From assembly GCA_002349055.1 (NCBI GenBank), contig DECD01000007.1, positions 29,636 to 47,022 of the forward strand: a stretch of DNA of 17,387 nt, written 5' to 3'. This document shows, piece by piece, positions 1-10,700 of this stretch. The DNA is from Bacteroidales bacterium UBA2939 (GTDB lineage Bacteria > Bacteroidota > Bacteroidia > Bacteroidales > P3). The notes below the pieces were generated by a model that worked only from the letters and a program-made list of their open reading frames with translations, ran no database searches and was not told the DNA's origin. Every line of letters begins with the position of its first letter. Positions within the stretch are counted from its first letter, which is position 1. A program made the translations under genes and the position numbers.

Positions 1-564
1 AATATCTTCCACGGCGGCAACACGTTCCGCTATTTCGACTGTAGCAACCTGCGGGCGCCGATGTACAACATAGTGAAAATCGAGGAGTACGGCGGCGAGG
101 TGTTCGCCATGGTGCGTCCCGAGGAGGACCGCAGCAAGAAGCACTTCCTCAACGAGAAGACCCTCAACGGCGGCATGAAGGTGAACGTGTGGGACCGCCA
201 GAACAAGGCCCTCCAGGCCGACTACGTGTGGGTGAACATCAGCCTGCCCATGGCGCAGCCGATGATTGACAAGAGCGTGTACGTGGTGGGGCAGCTGACG
301 GACTGGAAGCTCGACTCGGCGAGCCGCATGGACTATGTGCCCGAGTACAAGGCTTACGTGAAAAGGCTGCTGCTGAAGCAGGGGTACTATTCGTATCTGC
401 TGTTAACGAAGGGTTATGGGTTAGAGGTTATGGGTTATGGAAGCGCCACGGAGCGGCTGGAGGGAGACCACTGGGAGACGCCCAACCAATACACCGTCTT
501 TGTCTACCACCGCGAACCCAGCGACCGCGCCGACAGACTGGTCGCCGTGAGGCGCATCCAATAG
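1..564 (+). CDS. T9SS plug-type protein (DUF5103 family), C-terminal part
   Basis: The frame is open from base 1 and ends at TAG 562-564, so the N-terminus lies outside the window; 187 residues are visible. The ATG at base 61 is internal, because clearly coding sequence precedes it. Visible hallmarks are a YVVGQLTDW segment, a LLLKQGYYSYLLL strand, and the terminal block with EGDHWETPNQY followed by VFVYHR and DRLVAVRRI. These match what I recall of DUF5103 proteins, which end with an E-G-x-x-x-x-T-x-N-x-Y motif and a short tail. Family knowledge: such proteins plug the periplasmic face of the SprA/Sov translocon of the type IX secretion system. The loop just before EGDHWETPNQY is replaced by a peptide encoded by a tandem heptamer array (411-440). 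The last 144 bases are antisense to the end of tilS. Family call fairly sure; role inferred from family. Confidence 0.78.
   Translation, partial: NIFHGGNTFRYFDCSNLRAPMYNIVKIEEYGGEVFAMVRPEEDRSKKHFLNEKTLNGGMKVNVWDRQNKALQADYVWVNISLPMAQPMIDKSVYVVGQLTDWKLDSASRMDYVPEYKAYVKRLLLKQGYYSYLLLTKGYGLEVMGYGSATERLEGDHWETPNQYTVFVYHREPSDRADRLVAVRRIQ
411..440. repeat. Tandem heptamer micro-array (GGGTTAT type), 4.3 copies
   Basis: Units read GGGTTAT, GGGTTAG, AGGTTAT, GGGTTAT, GG. On the + strand it encodes an internal loop of the plug-type protein (GYGLEVMGYG). On the - strand it encodes the last six residues of TilS, and its TTA at 421-423 is the TilS stop codon TAA. Seen directly. Confidence 0.85.
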
Positions 565-1713
565 GAGGTGGCGGCGCTCGATGCGCGAGAGTCCCAGGTC
601 TTTGAGGTAGTCGCTGAGGAGTCGGCCTTTTGAATGCGTTAATGCGTTAATGTGTAAATGCGTTAATAGGCGGTCGCCGGGCTGCGGATGGCGGCCGGGG
701 AGAGGTTCCACATTGGGGGCTACGAGGAGTTTTCCCTTGTGGAGCTCGGCGACGTGGGTTGGGGAAAAGAAGAGTTTTCCCCCTTCGGTGGCGGAGAGGA
801 TGTCGGAGACGGTGGTGGCGTTGAAGCCGAATGGGTGAAGCATCTCGAAGATTAAGGAGTGAACGGGAGTGAAAGGGAGTGAAGGGGAGTGAGAGGACAA
901 TAGTGCCTGAAGGTCGATGGCGAGCATCTCAAAGGGAAGGGCGGGAAGCCTGGAAGGACAAGGTTTTACGTATTGGGTACGGAGGTGCTCTATATATTCC
1001 TTATATAATAGTTCGGTGTCGTGGAGGCGCTCGATGTTGGCGGCCATGGTGGCGTCGACCGAGGGGTAGAGTTCCCTCAGGAGCGGCATGAGGCGGAGGC
1101 GTATCTGGTTGCGGCGGGCGTCGAGTTCGGCGTTGGTGTGGTCCTCGACAAAGTCGAGGTGGTTGTCGGCGACATAGGCGTCGATGTCGGCCCGCGAGAA
1201 GCAGAGGAGCGGCCGGATAATTCTTAACTCTTCATTCTTAATTCTTAATTCAGCGACAGGCCTGATGCCGTGGAGGCCGGCGATGCCGGTGCCGCGGAAG
1301 AGGTTGAGGAAGAAGGTCTCGATGGAGTCGTCGCGGTGGTGGGCGGTGGCTACTATAGTTGAGAGTTGAGAGTTAATAGATAATAGTTGGGCGAACCAGG
1401 CGTAGCGGAGGTCGCGGGCGGCTTCCTCGAGGCTCTGGCCGTGGGTGGCGGCATAGGCGCGGGTGTCGAAGTCGACGGTGTGGAAGGGCACGCCGTAGGC
1501 GTCGGCCAGGCGGGCTACAAACTGCTGGTCGCGGTCGCAGTCGCCGGGGCGCAGGTGGAAGTTGCAGTGGGCCACAGCGAAGGGGATGGCGGCGCGGTGG
1601 AAGAGGTGGGCCATGCAGACCGAGTCGCGCCCACCACTAACGGCCAGCAACACCTGCCCTCCCGAAGGGAGCAGGTGTTGCCGGTGGATGTAGTCTATGA
1701 AGCGTTGCAGCAT
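421..1713 (-). CDS. tilS: tRNA(Ile)-lysidine synthase TilS
   Basis: 430 residues. TilS attaches lysine to C34 of tRNA-Ile(CAU) with ATP, changing decoding from AUG to AUA; it acts in the cytoplasm and is normally essential. The PP-loop SGGRDS is at residues 26-31, ATAHHRDDSIETFF at 122-135, RGTGIAGLHGI at 140-150 and RRNQIR at 200-205; a C-terminal TilS-type segment (LLSDYLKDLGLSRIERR) lies at 365-381. The start at 1713 is chosen because MLQRF begins the family homology and the ATG shares its A with the TGA of the upstream giant gene (TGATG), suggesting translational coupling. Four tandem micro-arrays sit inside the gene in frame (residues about 109-120, 155-165, 273-286 and 349-361) and a fifth supplies the stop. 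The last ~45 residues are antisense to the plug gene, and the usual closing W-V-x-G-x-R-like strand is not recognisable, so the C-terminus may be remodelled. Confidence 0.93.
   Translation of the reverse strand: MLQRFIDYIHRQHLLPSGGQVLLAVSGGRDSVCMAHLFHRAAIPFAVAHCNFHLRPGDCDRDQQFVARLADAYGVPFHTVDFDTRAYAATHGQSLEEAARDLRYAWFAQLLSINSQLSTIVATAHHRDDSIETFFLNLFRGTGIAGLHGIRPVAELRIKNEELRIIRPLLCFSRADIDAYVADNHLDFVEDHTNAELDARRNQIRLRLMPLLRELYPSVDATMAANIERLHDTELLYKEYIEHLRTQYVKPCPSRLPALPFEMLAIDLQALLSSHSPSLPFTPVHSLIFEMLHPFGFNATTVSDILSATEGGKLFFSPTHVAELHKGKLLVAPNVEPLPGRHPQPGDRLLTHLHINALTHSKGRLLSDYLKDLGLSRIERRHLLLDAPHGDQSVGAVAGFAVVDKDGVLVGRLPVVSLQPLRGASITHNL
633..667. repeat. Tandem octamer micro-array (AATGCGTT), 4.4 copies, inside tilS
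   Basis: Units on the + strand are AATGCGTT, AATGCGTT, AATGTGTA, AATGCGTT, AAT. In TilS it encodes about residues 349-361 (LTHLHINALTH), between PQPGDR and the conserved LLSDYL segment. The frame is kept. Confidence 0.85.
856..897. repeat. Tandem decamer micro-array (GGAGTGAAnG), 4.2 copies, inside tilS
   Basis: Units on the + strand are GGAGTGAACG, GGAGTGAAAG, GGAGTGAAGG, GGAGTGAGAG, GA. It encodes about TilS residues 273-286 (SHSPSLPFTPVHS), in a linker before the IFEMLHPFGFN segment. The frame is kept. Confidence 0.85.
1219..1251. repeat. Tandem heptamer micro-array (AATTCTT), 4.7 copies, inside tilS
   Basis: Units on the + strand are AATTCTT, AACTCTT, CATTCTT, AATTCTT, AATTC. It encodes TilS residues 155-165 (ELRIKNEELRI), inserted between GIRPVA and RPLLCFSR, which I expect to be separated by only a short loop in relatives. 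It is much more AT-rich than the surrounding gene. Confidence 0.87.
1354..1388. repeat. Tandem heptamer micro-array (GAGAGTT/AATAGTT), 5 copies, inside tilS
   Basis: Units on the + strand are TATAGTT, GAGAGTT, GAGAGTT, AATAGAT, AATAGTT. It encodes TilS residues 109-120 (LLSINSQLSTI), between the helix ending YAWFAQ and the VATAHHRDD catalytic segment. The frame is kept. Confidence 0.85.
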
Positions 1714-4700
1714 CAGCGGAGAATCATCTTCTTCATGCAGCGTTTGCCATCCACCTCGATACCATAGTAGTAGATGCCGGTGGAGTAGGCCGACATGTCG
1801 AGGTCGATGGTCTGGGAGCCTGCCGTGAAGTAGCGCGAGAAGGACTCGACGACATGGCCCATGGCATCGATGACGAAGAAGCGTACCTCGGCATCGTTGG
1901 GCAGCGAGAAGGGGATGGTGGTGCGGTCGCTGAAGGGGTTGGGATAGTTCTGGTCGAGGACCAGGCTGCTGGTCTCGACGAAGGGCACATCCTCCCAATA
2001 GCCACGGACCTCGATGCTGGTGGTCTGGTTGTTGTTGGGATTAGCGTCGCTGACGTATTCGAGTTCGGCCGAGCCGACATAGGAGCGGTTGGGCGACTTG
2101 TGGATGCGCGGTGCGAGGACATGGTAGATGGTCTGTCCGGCCTCGATGCGGTGCTGGAAGCCATCGCTGATGGGCTGTCCGTTGATGACGGCATCGATGT
2201 AGATGGAGCCCGAGAGGAGCGAGATGTTGCCGTTGTTGCGGATGGCGGCGATGACCTGGCAGTCGGGGGCTGCATTCTCGATGATGATGAGCTTGAGGGG
2301 TTCGACATCGAGGTACTGCGTGGCGAGGGTCCTGGTGGTGTCGTTGGAGCTGTCGTTATCGCCCGCGATGTGGACAAAGCCAGTCACGTTGGGGTACTTG
2401 GCCGGACGGTCGGGCAGGGTGATGTCGAAGGTGTGGTAGCCAGTCTGGAGAGCGGGCAGCGGGACATCGCGGCTGTAGATTTCGCGATGGATGGTCGAGG
2501 TGTCGCCGTCGATGTAGAAGCCCACCTCAAAGCCATTGGCGCCGCGGGCGCCGCGGTTTTCAATGACCAGGGCGAAGCGTACCACGGTGTGGGCCGAGGT
2601 GTCGACGATGACAGACGCGGCGGCGAGGTCGGAAACCGAGTTGATGCCCTCGACACGCTTGGTGATGGTGTCGTTGTAGATGTAGGCGTTCTGATCGCTC
2701 TTGATGATGCCGGTGAGGCTGATGACACCCATGGGCATGCGGAACTTGTGGATGAAGGTGTAGTTGAAGTAGGCCATCGGCGCCAGCGGGTGGCCGACAA
2801 GCTCGTTGAAGTCTATATTCTCATCGACACGTTGCGTGCCATTGACGATATAGGATGCCGTGGCGGTGTTGATGGGCGAGGAGCCGAAGTTGCGGATGCG
2901 GAGGGTGACCTGGAGCGAGTCGCCAGCAACCACATTGTCGAGCGGGTAGATGAAGGAGTGGGCGCTGATGTCGTTCTCGAGCGGGCTGAGGAGGAAGGTG
3001 GCGGTGCAGGAGTCGTTGTCGCGGTAGAGGTCGGAGGCCGTAAGCATGGTGAAGGCCGTGATCTGGAAGGTGTCGGGGAAGTCAGCGGTGACGATGAAGG
3101 GTGCCGTGAACTCGAAGGTGTCGCTGGCCAACGGCGGCAGCAGGCAGTCGAGGCTGGACTCCTTGGGCAGGAAGGTACCATAGTGGATGTAGCCCATGTC
3201 GAGGTGGCGCACGGTATCGGTACCATAGTTATGGACGACGACCTTGGGATAGATGGTCTGTCCGTAGGCGGGAGCCGTGGGATAGGGAATGGCGATGACG
3301 CCCACATCGGTGGGACGGCGGGCACGGCCGACATGGAAGTTGTCGACGGCGCAGCCCTCGCCGAAGGCAGCGGTGGCGCTAGTCTTCATGGGCGTGGTGT
3401 AGACGAAGCGGAACTGGAGCATCTCGGGGAAGTCACCCGAAATGAGGTTGGTGGGAATCCAGTAGAAGTCGTAGTCGGAGCCGGAGGTGTTGTTGTCGAA
3501 GCACTCGTCGTCCTCGTTGTTGTACCAGTTAGTGAGGGAGTCGGCATTGACATTGACCCACTTGTTCTCGTAGTTGCAGAACTCGATACGCAGGGAGCTA
3601 CCGTTGGTGAGTTTGCGACGGAGGCGGAAGGAGAGGGTATCGGCCTTAATCTGCGAGATGTTGATGATGGGGCTGTAGAGGTAGCTGACATTGCCGCGGG
3701 TACCGGTGACGATGTTGTCGTGGAGGTCGGTGACCCAAGCGATGGAATCGGAGTAGGCGGCGTTGATGCTAGCCTTCTGCGGGACACCGCGCTCCCAGAA
3801 GTTGTGCGAATAGAGGTTGTAGCCCTTAGGCGCATACCACTTGTTCTCGCCCTCGAAGTCATCGTTGAGGATGAGGCGGACGATATGGAAGCGGTTGTAC
3901 TGATACTCGAGGGTGTTGTTGGCGAGGTTGACATCGTCAGGCGTGTTGTGCGAGATGGTGAGGTCGGTGATACCCAGCGGGAAGACATGTGGCGGGATGG
4001 TGACCACGGCGCTGGAGCCGGGCTGGAGGGTGCCGTTGTAGGTGACGGTACCCATGGAGGTGGAGTCGTTGGCCGACGCATCCTCGGCGAGGAAGCGATA
4101 GTTGAACACGGGGTTGGTGGCGGCCACGGAGCCCTTGTTGGCGATGCGGAAGGAGACCGAGCGCGGCTGGTCGTCGCGGATGAGGTAGCTGCGCGGAGCC
4201 ACTATCTGGGTGACGGCGATGTCGGTGGCAGGAGTCTCGGCGTCGACGAAGAGGAGGGCGTCGAAGTTGTGGCCGTTCTTGTTCTCGGGGACACCGTAGG
4301 AGATGGTGTCGCTGGGAGTGATGAAGTCGGAGTAGGAACCCACGACGACACGCATGCGCATGTAGCCATAGGAGGCGTTGGGGTCAATGGTGATAGCGGT
4401 GGAGAAGGTGGTGTTGTCGTAGAAGGCATCGCCGGACACCAGCTCTTCGCTACCGGTGAAGTAGCCGTCGCGGTTGAAGTCGATGAAGGCCCAGATGCGG
4501 ACGCGGTCGGCCTGGGCGGTACCGTCGAGCGGTGTCACCTGGACGATGAGCGAGTCGGTGAGGCCCTTAGTGACATGAACCACGGGATAGTCGGGCGAGG
4601 CATAGGTGGCGAGGTCGGTGAGACCGCGACCCAGCGGCGGGCACTCGAAGTCGAGTTCATTAAATGATACGCGCGTGATGTCGAAGGTGGGGGCGGTCGG

Positions 4701-7700
4701 TTTGTGGCGTTTGTAGGTGCTTTCGGCCAGTGAACGGAAGGTGTGATCGTAGCGGATGGTGTCGTTGCGACGGCTGGCGTCGCTGGCGAGGTCGGTCCAT
4801 ACCTTCAGTGTGTAGTTCTGGTTCTGGGTGGGAGTGGGGATGTTGAGCAGCGAGTCGAAGGTGTAGACATGCGTCTGGCCGGCGGGGATGGTGACCGGGC
4901 AGATCTCCTCAACCTGCTGGATGATGTTGTTGCCACGCATGAGCTGGTAGACCACGGGGACGTTGGTCTGCGAGCGGGTGCCGTAGTTGGCTATGCGCAC
5001 ACGCACGGTGTCGTTCTCCATGTAGACACGTCCGCCGAGGGGTGCCAGCACCTCCTCGAAGGCCACATCGTTCTCGAAGAGCGGCAGGATGCCGACATGC
5101 ACCTCGGAGAAGTGGCTGGGGCAGTCGTGACTGGAGTGGCAATTGAGGTAGTAGACCGAGTCGTGGAAATACTGCGGAGTGTTGTTCCACAGGGTGGAAC
5201 GGTTGTAGTTGGCCGTGTTGACCGCCACCTGGTTGGCCTTCGGGAAGAAGAAGGTGGCCGTGCTGTCGCGATACCAACGGATGGGGAGGCTGTTCTCCTG
5301 CGAGGCGCGGACGGCACCCCAAGTGCCATAGGCGAAGGCGGTGTCGTAGCCCACAGGAGGCGCGGGCGAATAGTAGGAGTCGATATTGTTCTTGGTGGTG
5401 GTGTCGTTGGTCTTGGTGATGTCGTAGTCGTAGTCGACCCATCCCGTGATGCGGAACTTGAGATCGACCGAGTTGCTGGTCGGGTAGAAGTTGGCCGTCT
5501 GCGAGAAGGAGACGATATTCGACTGGCCCATGAGCAGCGGCGAGGGAAGGCTGGCGGGCTCCTGAATGACGCCGGGCCAGGTGGGGACGGTGATGGTGGT
5601 GGGAGAGGTAATCTCGGGTTGGAAGCCAATCATGAACGAGGTATTAGCCGGGAAGTCCTTGTAGCCACTGTTCTTGATGGTCAGTCGGACGATGGTGTTC
5701 TCCATGTTGCAGCCCGTGTGGTCGGTGCTGACGTTGGTGGCAGAGAGGTTGAATGCCGGTGCCAGATAGAGCTCGGCCGTACGGTCGTTGTTGGAGGTGT
5801 CGACATCGCCTGCGCAGACCACCACGACATGCACGGTGTTGGTGTCGATCATGCCGAGGAAGGTGGGAATCCAGACGGTATCAATCTTGCTCTCGCCCGG
5901 GGCGAAGTTGCCCAGCGGAATCGTGGCCGAGCGGGTGGCAGTTTCGTTACCCTCGAGGTAGGCATACCAGGTGACATTGCTCTCGGGGGCGAGACCGTTG
6001 TTATAGAACTGGGCGATGACGCGCACGGAGTCGGACTCGATGTTTGGCGGCATGTTGTTAGGCGGGTTGAAGTTGAGGCTGGTCGGCATGATGGGTTCCA
6101 TGATGCGGACAACGGCCATATCGTGGGCGCTGACATCCAGCTCGTCGGCACCGATGGTGGGGCTGGGAATCTGGTGACGGATGCTGTCGTCGATATCGTC
6201 GGGGATATCGGCGTTGTACTGTGCGAGGCCGGCGAAGTTGGTCATCACTAGGTGCAGGTCGCGGTCGGAGATGAAGTAGGGCTCGTCGCAGACCGAGTTG
6301 GCGTCGTCGCCATTGGCAGTCTGCAAGGCACCCAGGGAGTCGCGCACCACCTTCCAGTAGAAGGGACGGGTGCTGGCAGTGTAATAGGCGTTGTAGTTCG
6401 AGATGGAGAGGGTGTTAAGCTCGGACACATAATAGGCATAGCCCTTGCTAAAGTTCGAGAAGATGTTGTTCGACACCTGGATGTGCGACACCGTGGGGCC
6501 GGAGAAGAAGGAGTAGCTGCTCTCCGAGAAGGCCGCCGCCACATCGCCGCAGTAGACGCGGATGGTGTTGTAGTAGATGTTGACATAGGCCGAGGAGCTG
6601 TCGATCCAAATGCCGGAGGGCTTGGCAGGCGAGAGACCTGCGGTGCCGGTGCCCGAGCAGCTGATCATGTTGTTGACCACCATGCCGGGGTTGCTGGCCG
6701 TGCTGCCGATGTTCTCCAGCTGGATGCCTCGTTTGCCGCCCTTCTTGACGTCGACAAGATAAATCTTGTTCTTCTGGACGGAGAAGGTGCCGGCGGTCTG
6801 GGCCAGATAGAGACCCGTGAGGGCGCGGTTGTCGATGGTCACTCCCGAGGAGACGACATTCTTGTTGAAGACGATATTGTTCACACCGCGGAGGTAGACG
6901 CCCTGCGAGTAGAAGTTCTTGAAGGTGTTGCCGGTGAGGGTGAAGTTCTCGTAGTTGGAGACGGTGCCCGTATGGCGGAAGGAATAGTAGCCACTGTCGA
7001 TGACGTTGTTGGTGAACGTCAGGTTGGACACCTCGCCCATCAGGACCACGCAGGAGGCATTGACGTTGTTAATCGTTCCCTTGACCCTGACGGTGAGGCT
7101 GTCGATGGTGATGTGGTCACCCTTGCTCACCACGAGGGCGTTGGCGAAGTTGCCGGTGGCCGGACGGGCCTCGATTCTGAAGTTCGAGAGAGTGACATGC
7201 GAGGTGCTGTCGAGCAGCATCACATAGTTGTCGTTCTGGGTGGTGGCAGCCGTCAGAAGAACATTGTCGCCAGTGCCGATAAAGGCAATGGTATGCTCGT
7301 CGGACGAACCAGGGATGTTGTTCAATCGCACCTGCTCGGTGTAAGTGCCGGGGTCGACATAGAACTGCACGGGGCCTTGGATACCGACGATGTTCAGTGT
7401 GTCGATGGCCTCGCCGAAGGAGCGGTAGTCGCCGCCTTCCTGAGCGATGGTGTAGCTACCGTTGCAGAAGCGCACCATGAACGAACGGCTGACGGTGTCG
7501 TTGAAGGTGATGCTGTCGCCGGGGGCCGACACAATGACGCGAACAGCGTGACGGCCGGGTCCCATGTGACGGCTGAAGAGTAGCACGTTTTCTGTAGCAC
7601 CCGAGGCAATCGTGGTGCTAACGATGGTGCTGTCGACGGCCAGCGTATCATAATAATAGTAGAGTTTGGTGCCTGTGGCCGCCAAGTTACCCTGGTTGCG

Positions 7701-10700
7701 CACGTTGACATAGATGGGAATGTCGTTGCAGGAGTTGTACTCGAGGGTGTCGACTCCGTTGGGCCAGAGCAGGGCCATATCCACATCCGGGATGCCGGTC
7801 ATGGTGATGGTGTAAGGCGCGGTCGGGCCGTCGCAGCCGTAGGCTGTGGTGGTGATGCGGATGTTGGGGCGGTTGTTACCGCGGGTACCCGCACCGGAAT
7901 ATTCTGCCGTCGAGGGCGTCAAGGCGCTGGAGCCGTCCTTGTAGAGAGTGGTGTTGGTCTTGGAGGTGAAGTAGGAGCGCGCACCGCTACTGCTTGCGGT
8001 GGCGATATAATGTACAATCTGAACCACCAGGCTCGATGTGCCGTCCCAGTAGAAAGGAGTGTCGAGCGGGTGCGTAATCCATGACTCGGCCGAGCTCTGG
8101 TTGATGACCTGCGGCGCACGCGAATAGACTGGCGTGGTGCTCTTCCAGCTCGAAGTCGAGGCAAAGACAGTGTCGGTGGTCGTACCCATCGAGATGGTGT
8201 ACTGGTCGAACGAGATGGAGGAGGCGGGGTTGTTGCCGCCAAGGGTCTTGAAGTTGAAGGCTATCGAGTCGATGAAGCCCGGCTGGAAGCCCGCGGCCCT
8301 CAGTTCACTGGCGCTGTAGATAAACTGCTGCTTGGCATGTTTGCTCTTGGGCTGATAGGGAGTGGGGAACTGGTTGGCCGTGTTCGCCGACGCACCTGTG
8401 CCGACAGTACCTTCATAGGGTTTCGTCACCATGTAGCCCACACTGCGCGTGCCGCCCACATAAAGGACCTCAGACACATGGGTGTAACCCGTGTCGATGG
8501 CGTTGCCGTCATAGTCGTACCACACAGGAACCACACCGGTAACAGGAGTGAGGCTCACCGTGTCGGCGGTGGCGTAGCTGACAGTATGGCTTGCGACCGA
8601 AGCCGGCAGCACAGGAGCAGCCGGAGTGAACGGCACTTCCACCGTCACCCTGCTGGTATCGTTTGCTCTGACGATGTCACCGCTCACCGAGTCGGCCCAC
8701 ACTTTCACCGTCAGCATGGTGTCGTGGGCGAACGACATATTCAACCTTGTGCTGAAGGTGTAGCGGACAGCGCCGTTGGCGGCTATCGGCTGGTTGTAGG
8801 TCTCGGTGACAGTGTCGATACCATCGGTATAGTTCAGCACGACAGAATCCACCGGCAGGATACCATAGTTGTGTACCGTCACGGACACTTCCTCCGAATC
8901 GAGGCCGCAGACACCGCTGGGCACCGAGGGGGCACTCAGGTCGATATCGGCCGGCGGCGGGGCAATCATATTAATCGTGTAGCTGGCGGCATAGCCCTCG
9001 CAACCATTGTCGGTATAGCGAATCCAGTCTTCATCGATGGTGTTGAGGAACATCGGGTTGGCGTTGGTGGCCACCGTCCAGTCGGTGTTGCGGCCGAAGA
9101 AGGATGTTCTCATGACACCCGCAGTGCTGGGGGTGCTCGAGACATTCACACCCGTTCCGGTCCATACATAGCTGGGACGGCCGATGTTGTCCCATCTCAC
9201 AGCCTGCGTCGAGGTCTCGGTGATGTTGTTCAATGCCACGGCATCCTCAATCTGGCCGCCACGGTAGTACACAAAGGCGACCTTGCTACTGGAGGTGATG
9301 TTGTTCGACAGCACCGAACCCGTGTGGATGGTCTTCTCGGGGTTGGCCGAAGTGCCGGTGGCATACTGCACCACCAGACTCTGTCCGGGTTCAATATAGA
9401 CGCTGTCGGTGAAACGGAAGATTTTGTTGTTGATATTGGCAGTGGGAGAAATGGTCTGGATGGAATCGCCGAAGAGGTTGGCTCTGGCATCGCCCACATT
9501 GGTCAGCTGGAGGGCCACCTTGCGGTTGGCGTTCATCCAGTAGGGCATCGAGGGGGTCAAGCCCGTGGTGTTGTTGGCATGGGCAAACTCGAGCTGCGTG
9601 ATTCTCACAATGGGCATGTTTCTCTTCTGGCGGAAGTATACCGTGGTGTCCATGCGCAGGGTGTCGGTGGTCAGCGTGCCGCCCACATAGAAGGGAGCGG
9701 CATCGGTGGTGTCGCGATACCAGTAGAGCTGCGACGGACGCTGGGGTGCCGATGTGTTGTCAGACACTTTCCACATCTCCACACCGGTAACGGGAGTGAT
9801 GGTGGCGGCAGTGGCATAGGGTATCGAATCGAGACCGTTGGCAGGCTTCGCCGGAGGATAGCGGCTAATCACCTCAAACACGTTCGTGTCGTTGGTCTGG
9901 TTCGGGTCGCTCGGGAATATCGTCCACACCTGGATGGTGTACAGGGCGTCGGTCTTGTTGACATTGTTGGGGGGCAGCTGGAGCGTCACACCAGTCGGAA
10001 TCGTCACGGTGTCCTCGGCCGGTATCGGCGTGGTCACCGCCACCGTCAAGGGGGCGCCGCTGTTTACCTTGTAGCCCAGCGTCAGGCCGGTACCCGAGTA
10101 GGCGCTCGTACCGCTGTTGCGCAGCAGCACTTTCAACTCCACGGGATTCGGCATGTGGCACGACTCGGCCAAAGGACTCACCAAGCCTTCGGGCTCGAAG
10201 TCATACATCAGCGACGAGAACTCGAAAGCACCGGGGCAGGTGGTCACCGTACCGCGAAGGGTGTCGAACATATCCGTCGTGACGCCGGCGATGGGAATAC
10301 CCACGCCCTTCACCAGACGGTTGAAGGTGCGAAGGTCGACGCGCGAACCGTTCAGGAAGTTGGGGTTGACCGAGATCGACATCGAGTCGCTGGGTTCCGA
10401 CAGTTGCCAAGATGCCAAGTCGGTGCTGCTGGCACCGGCTTTGCGGTTCAGTATAGAGCCCTGCGAGTAGTAGACGTTGTAGCCCACGGTGTTCGTCGTG
10501 CTCGAACCGGGCATATAGTTGAATGCGTAGTTGTTGTTGTCGAGGCACACCACGATGTTGTCCATGAAGCGGCTGTTCTGCAAGGTGCCGCCGCCGAAAG
10601 TCGCCGTGGCAATGTTGTTACGCTGCGGGGCAGTCATCTTCACCGAGTTGTAGACCACATCGGTCCAGTTGGCGGTAATCACATTGAGGGGTGTACGCAT

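Noticed and set aside
411..1388. Reading the tilS micro-arrays as a CRISPR-like or single repeat family
   Set aside because: Units are 7-10 bases, directly abutting without spacers, and differ between arrays; no cas genes are present.
1714..1998. Upstream extension of the tilS frame to an ATG at 1998
   Set aside because: The extra 95 residues are a C/R/H/L-rich shadow of the T9SS sorting domain of the giant protein; TilS homology begins at the ATG at 1713.
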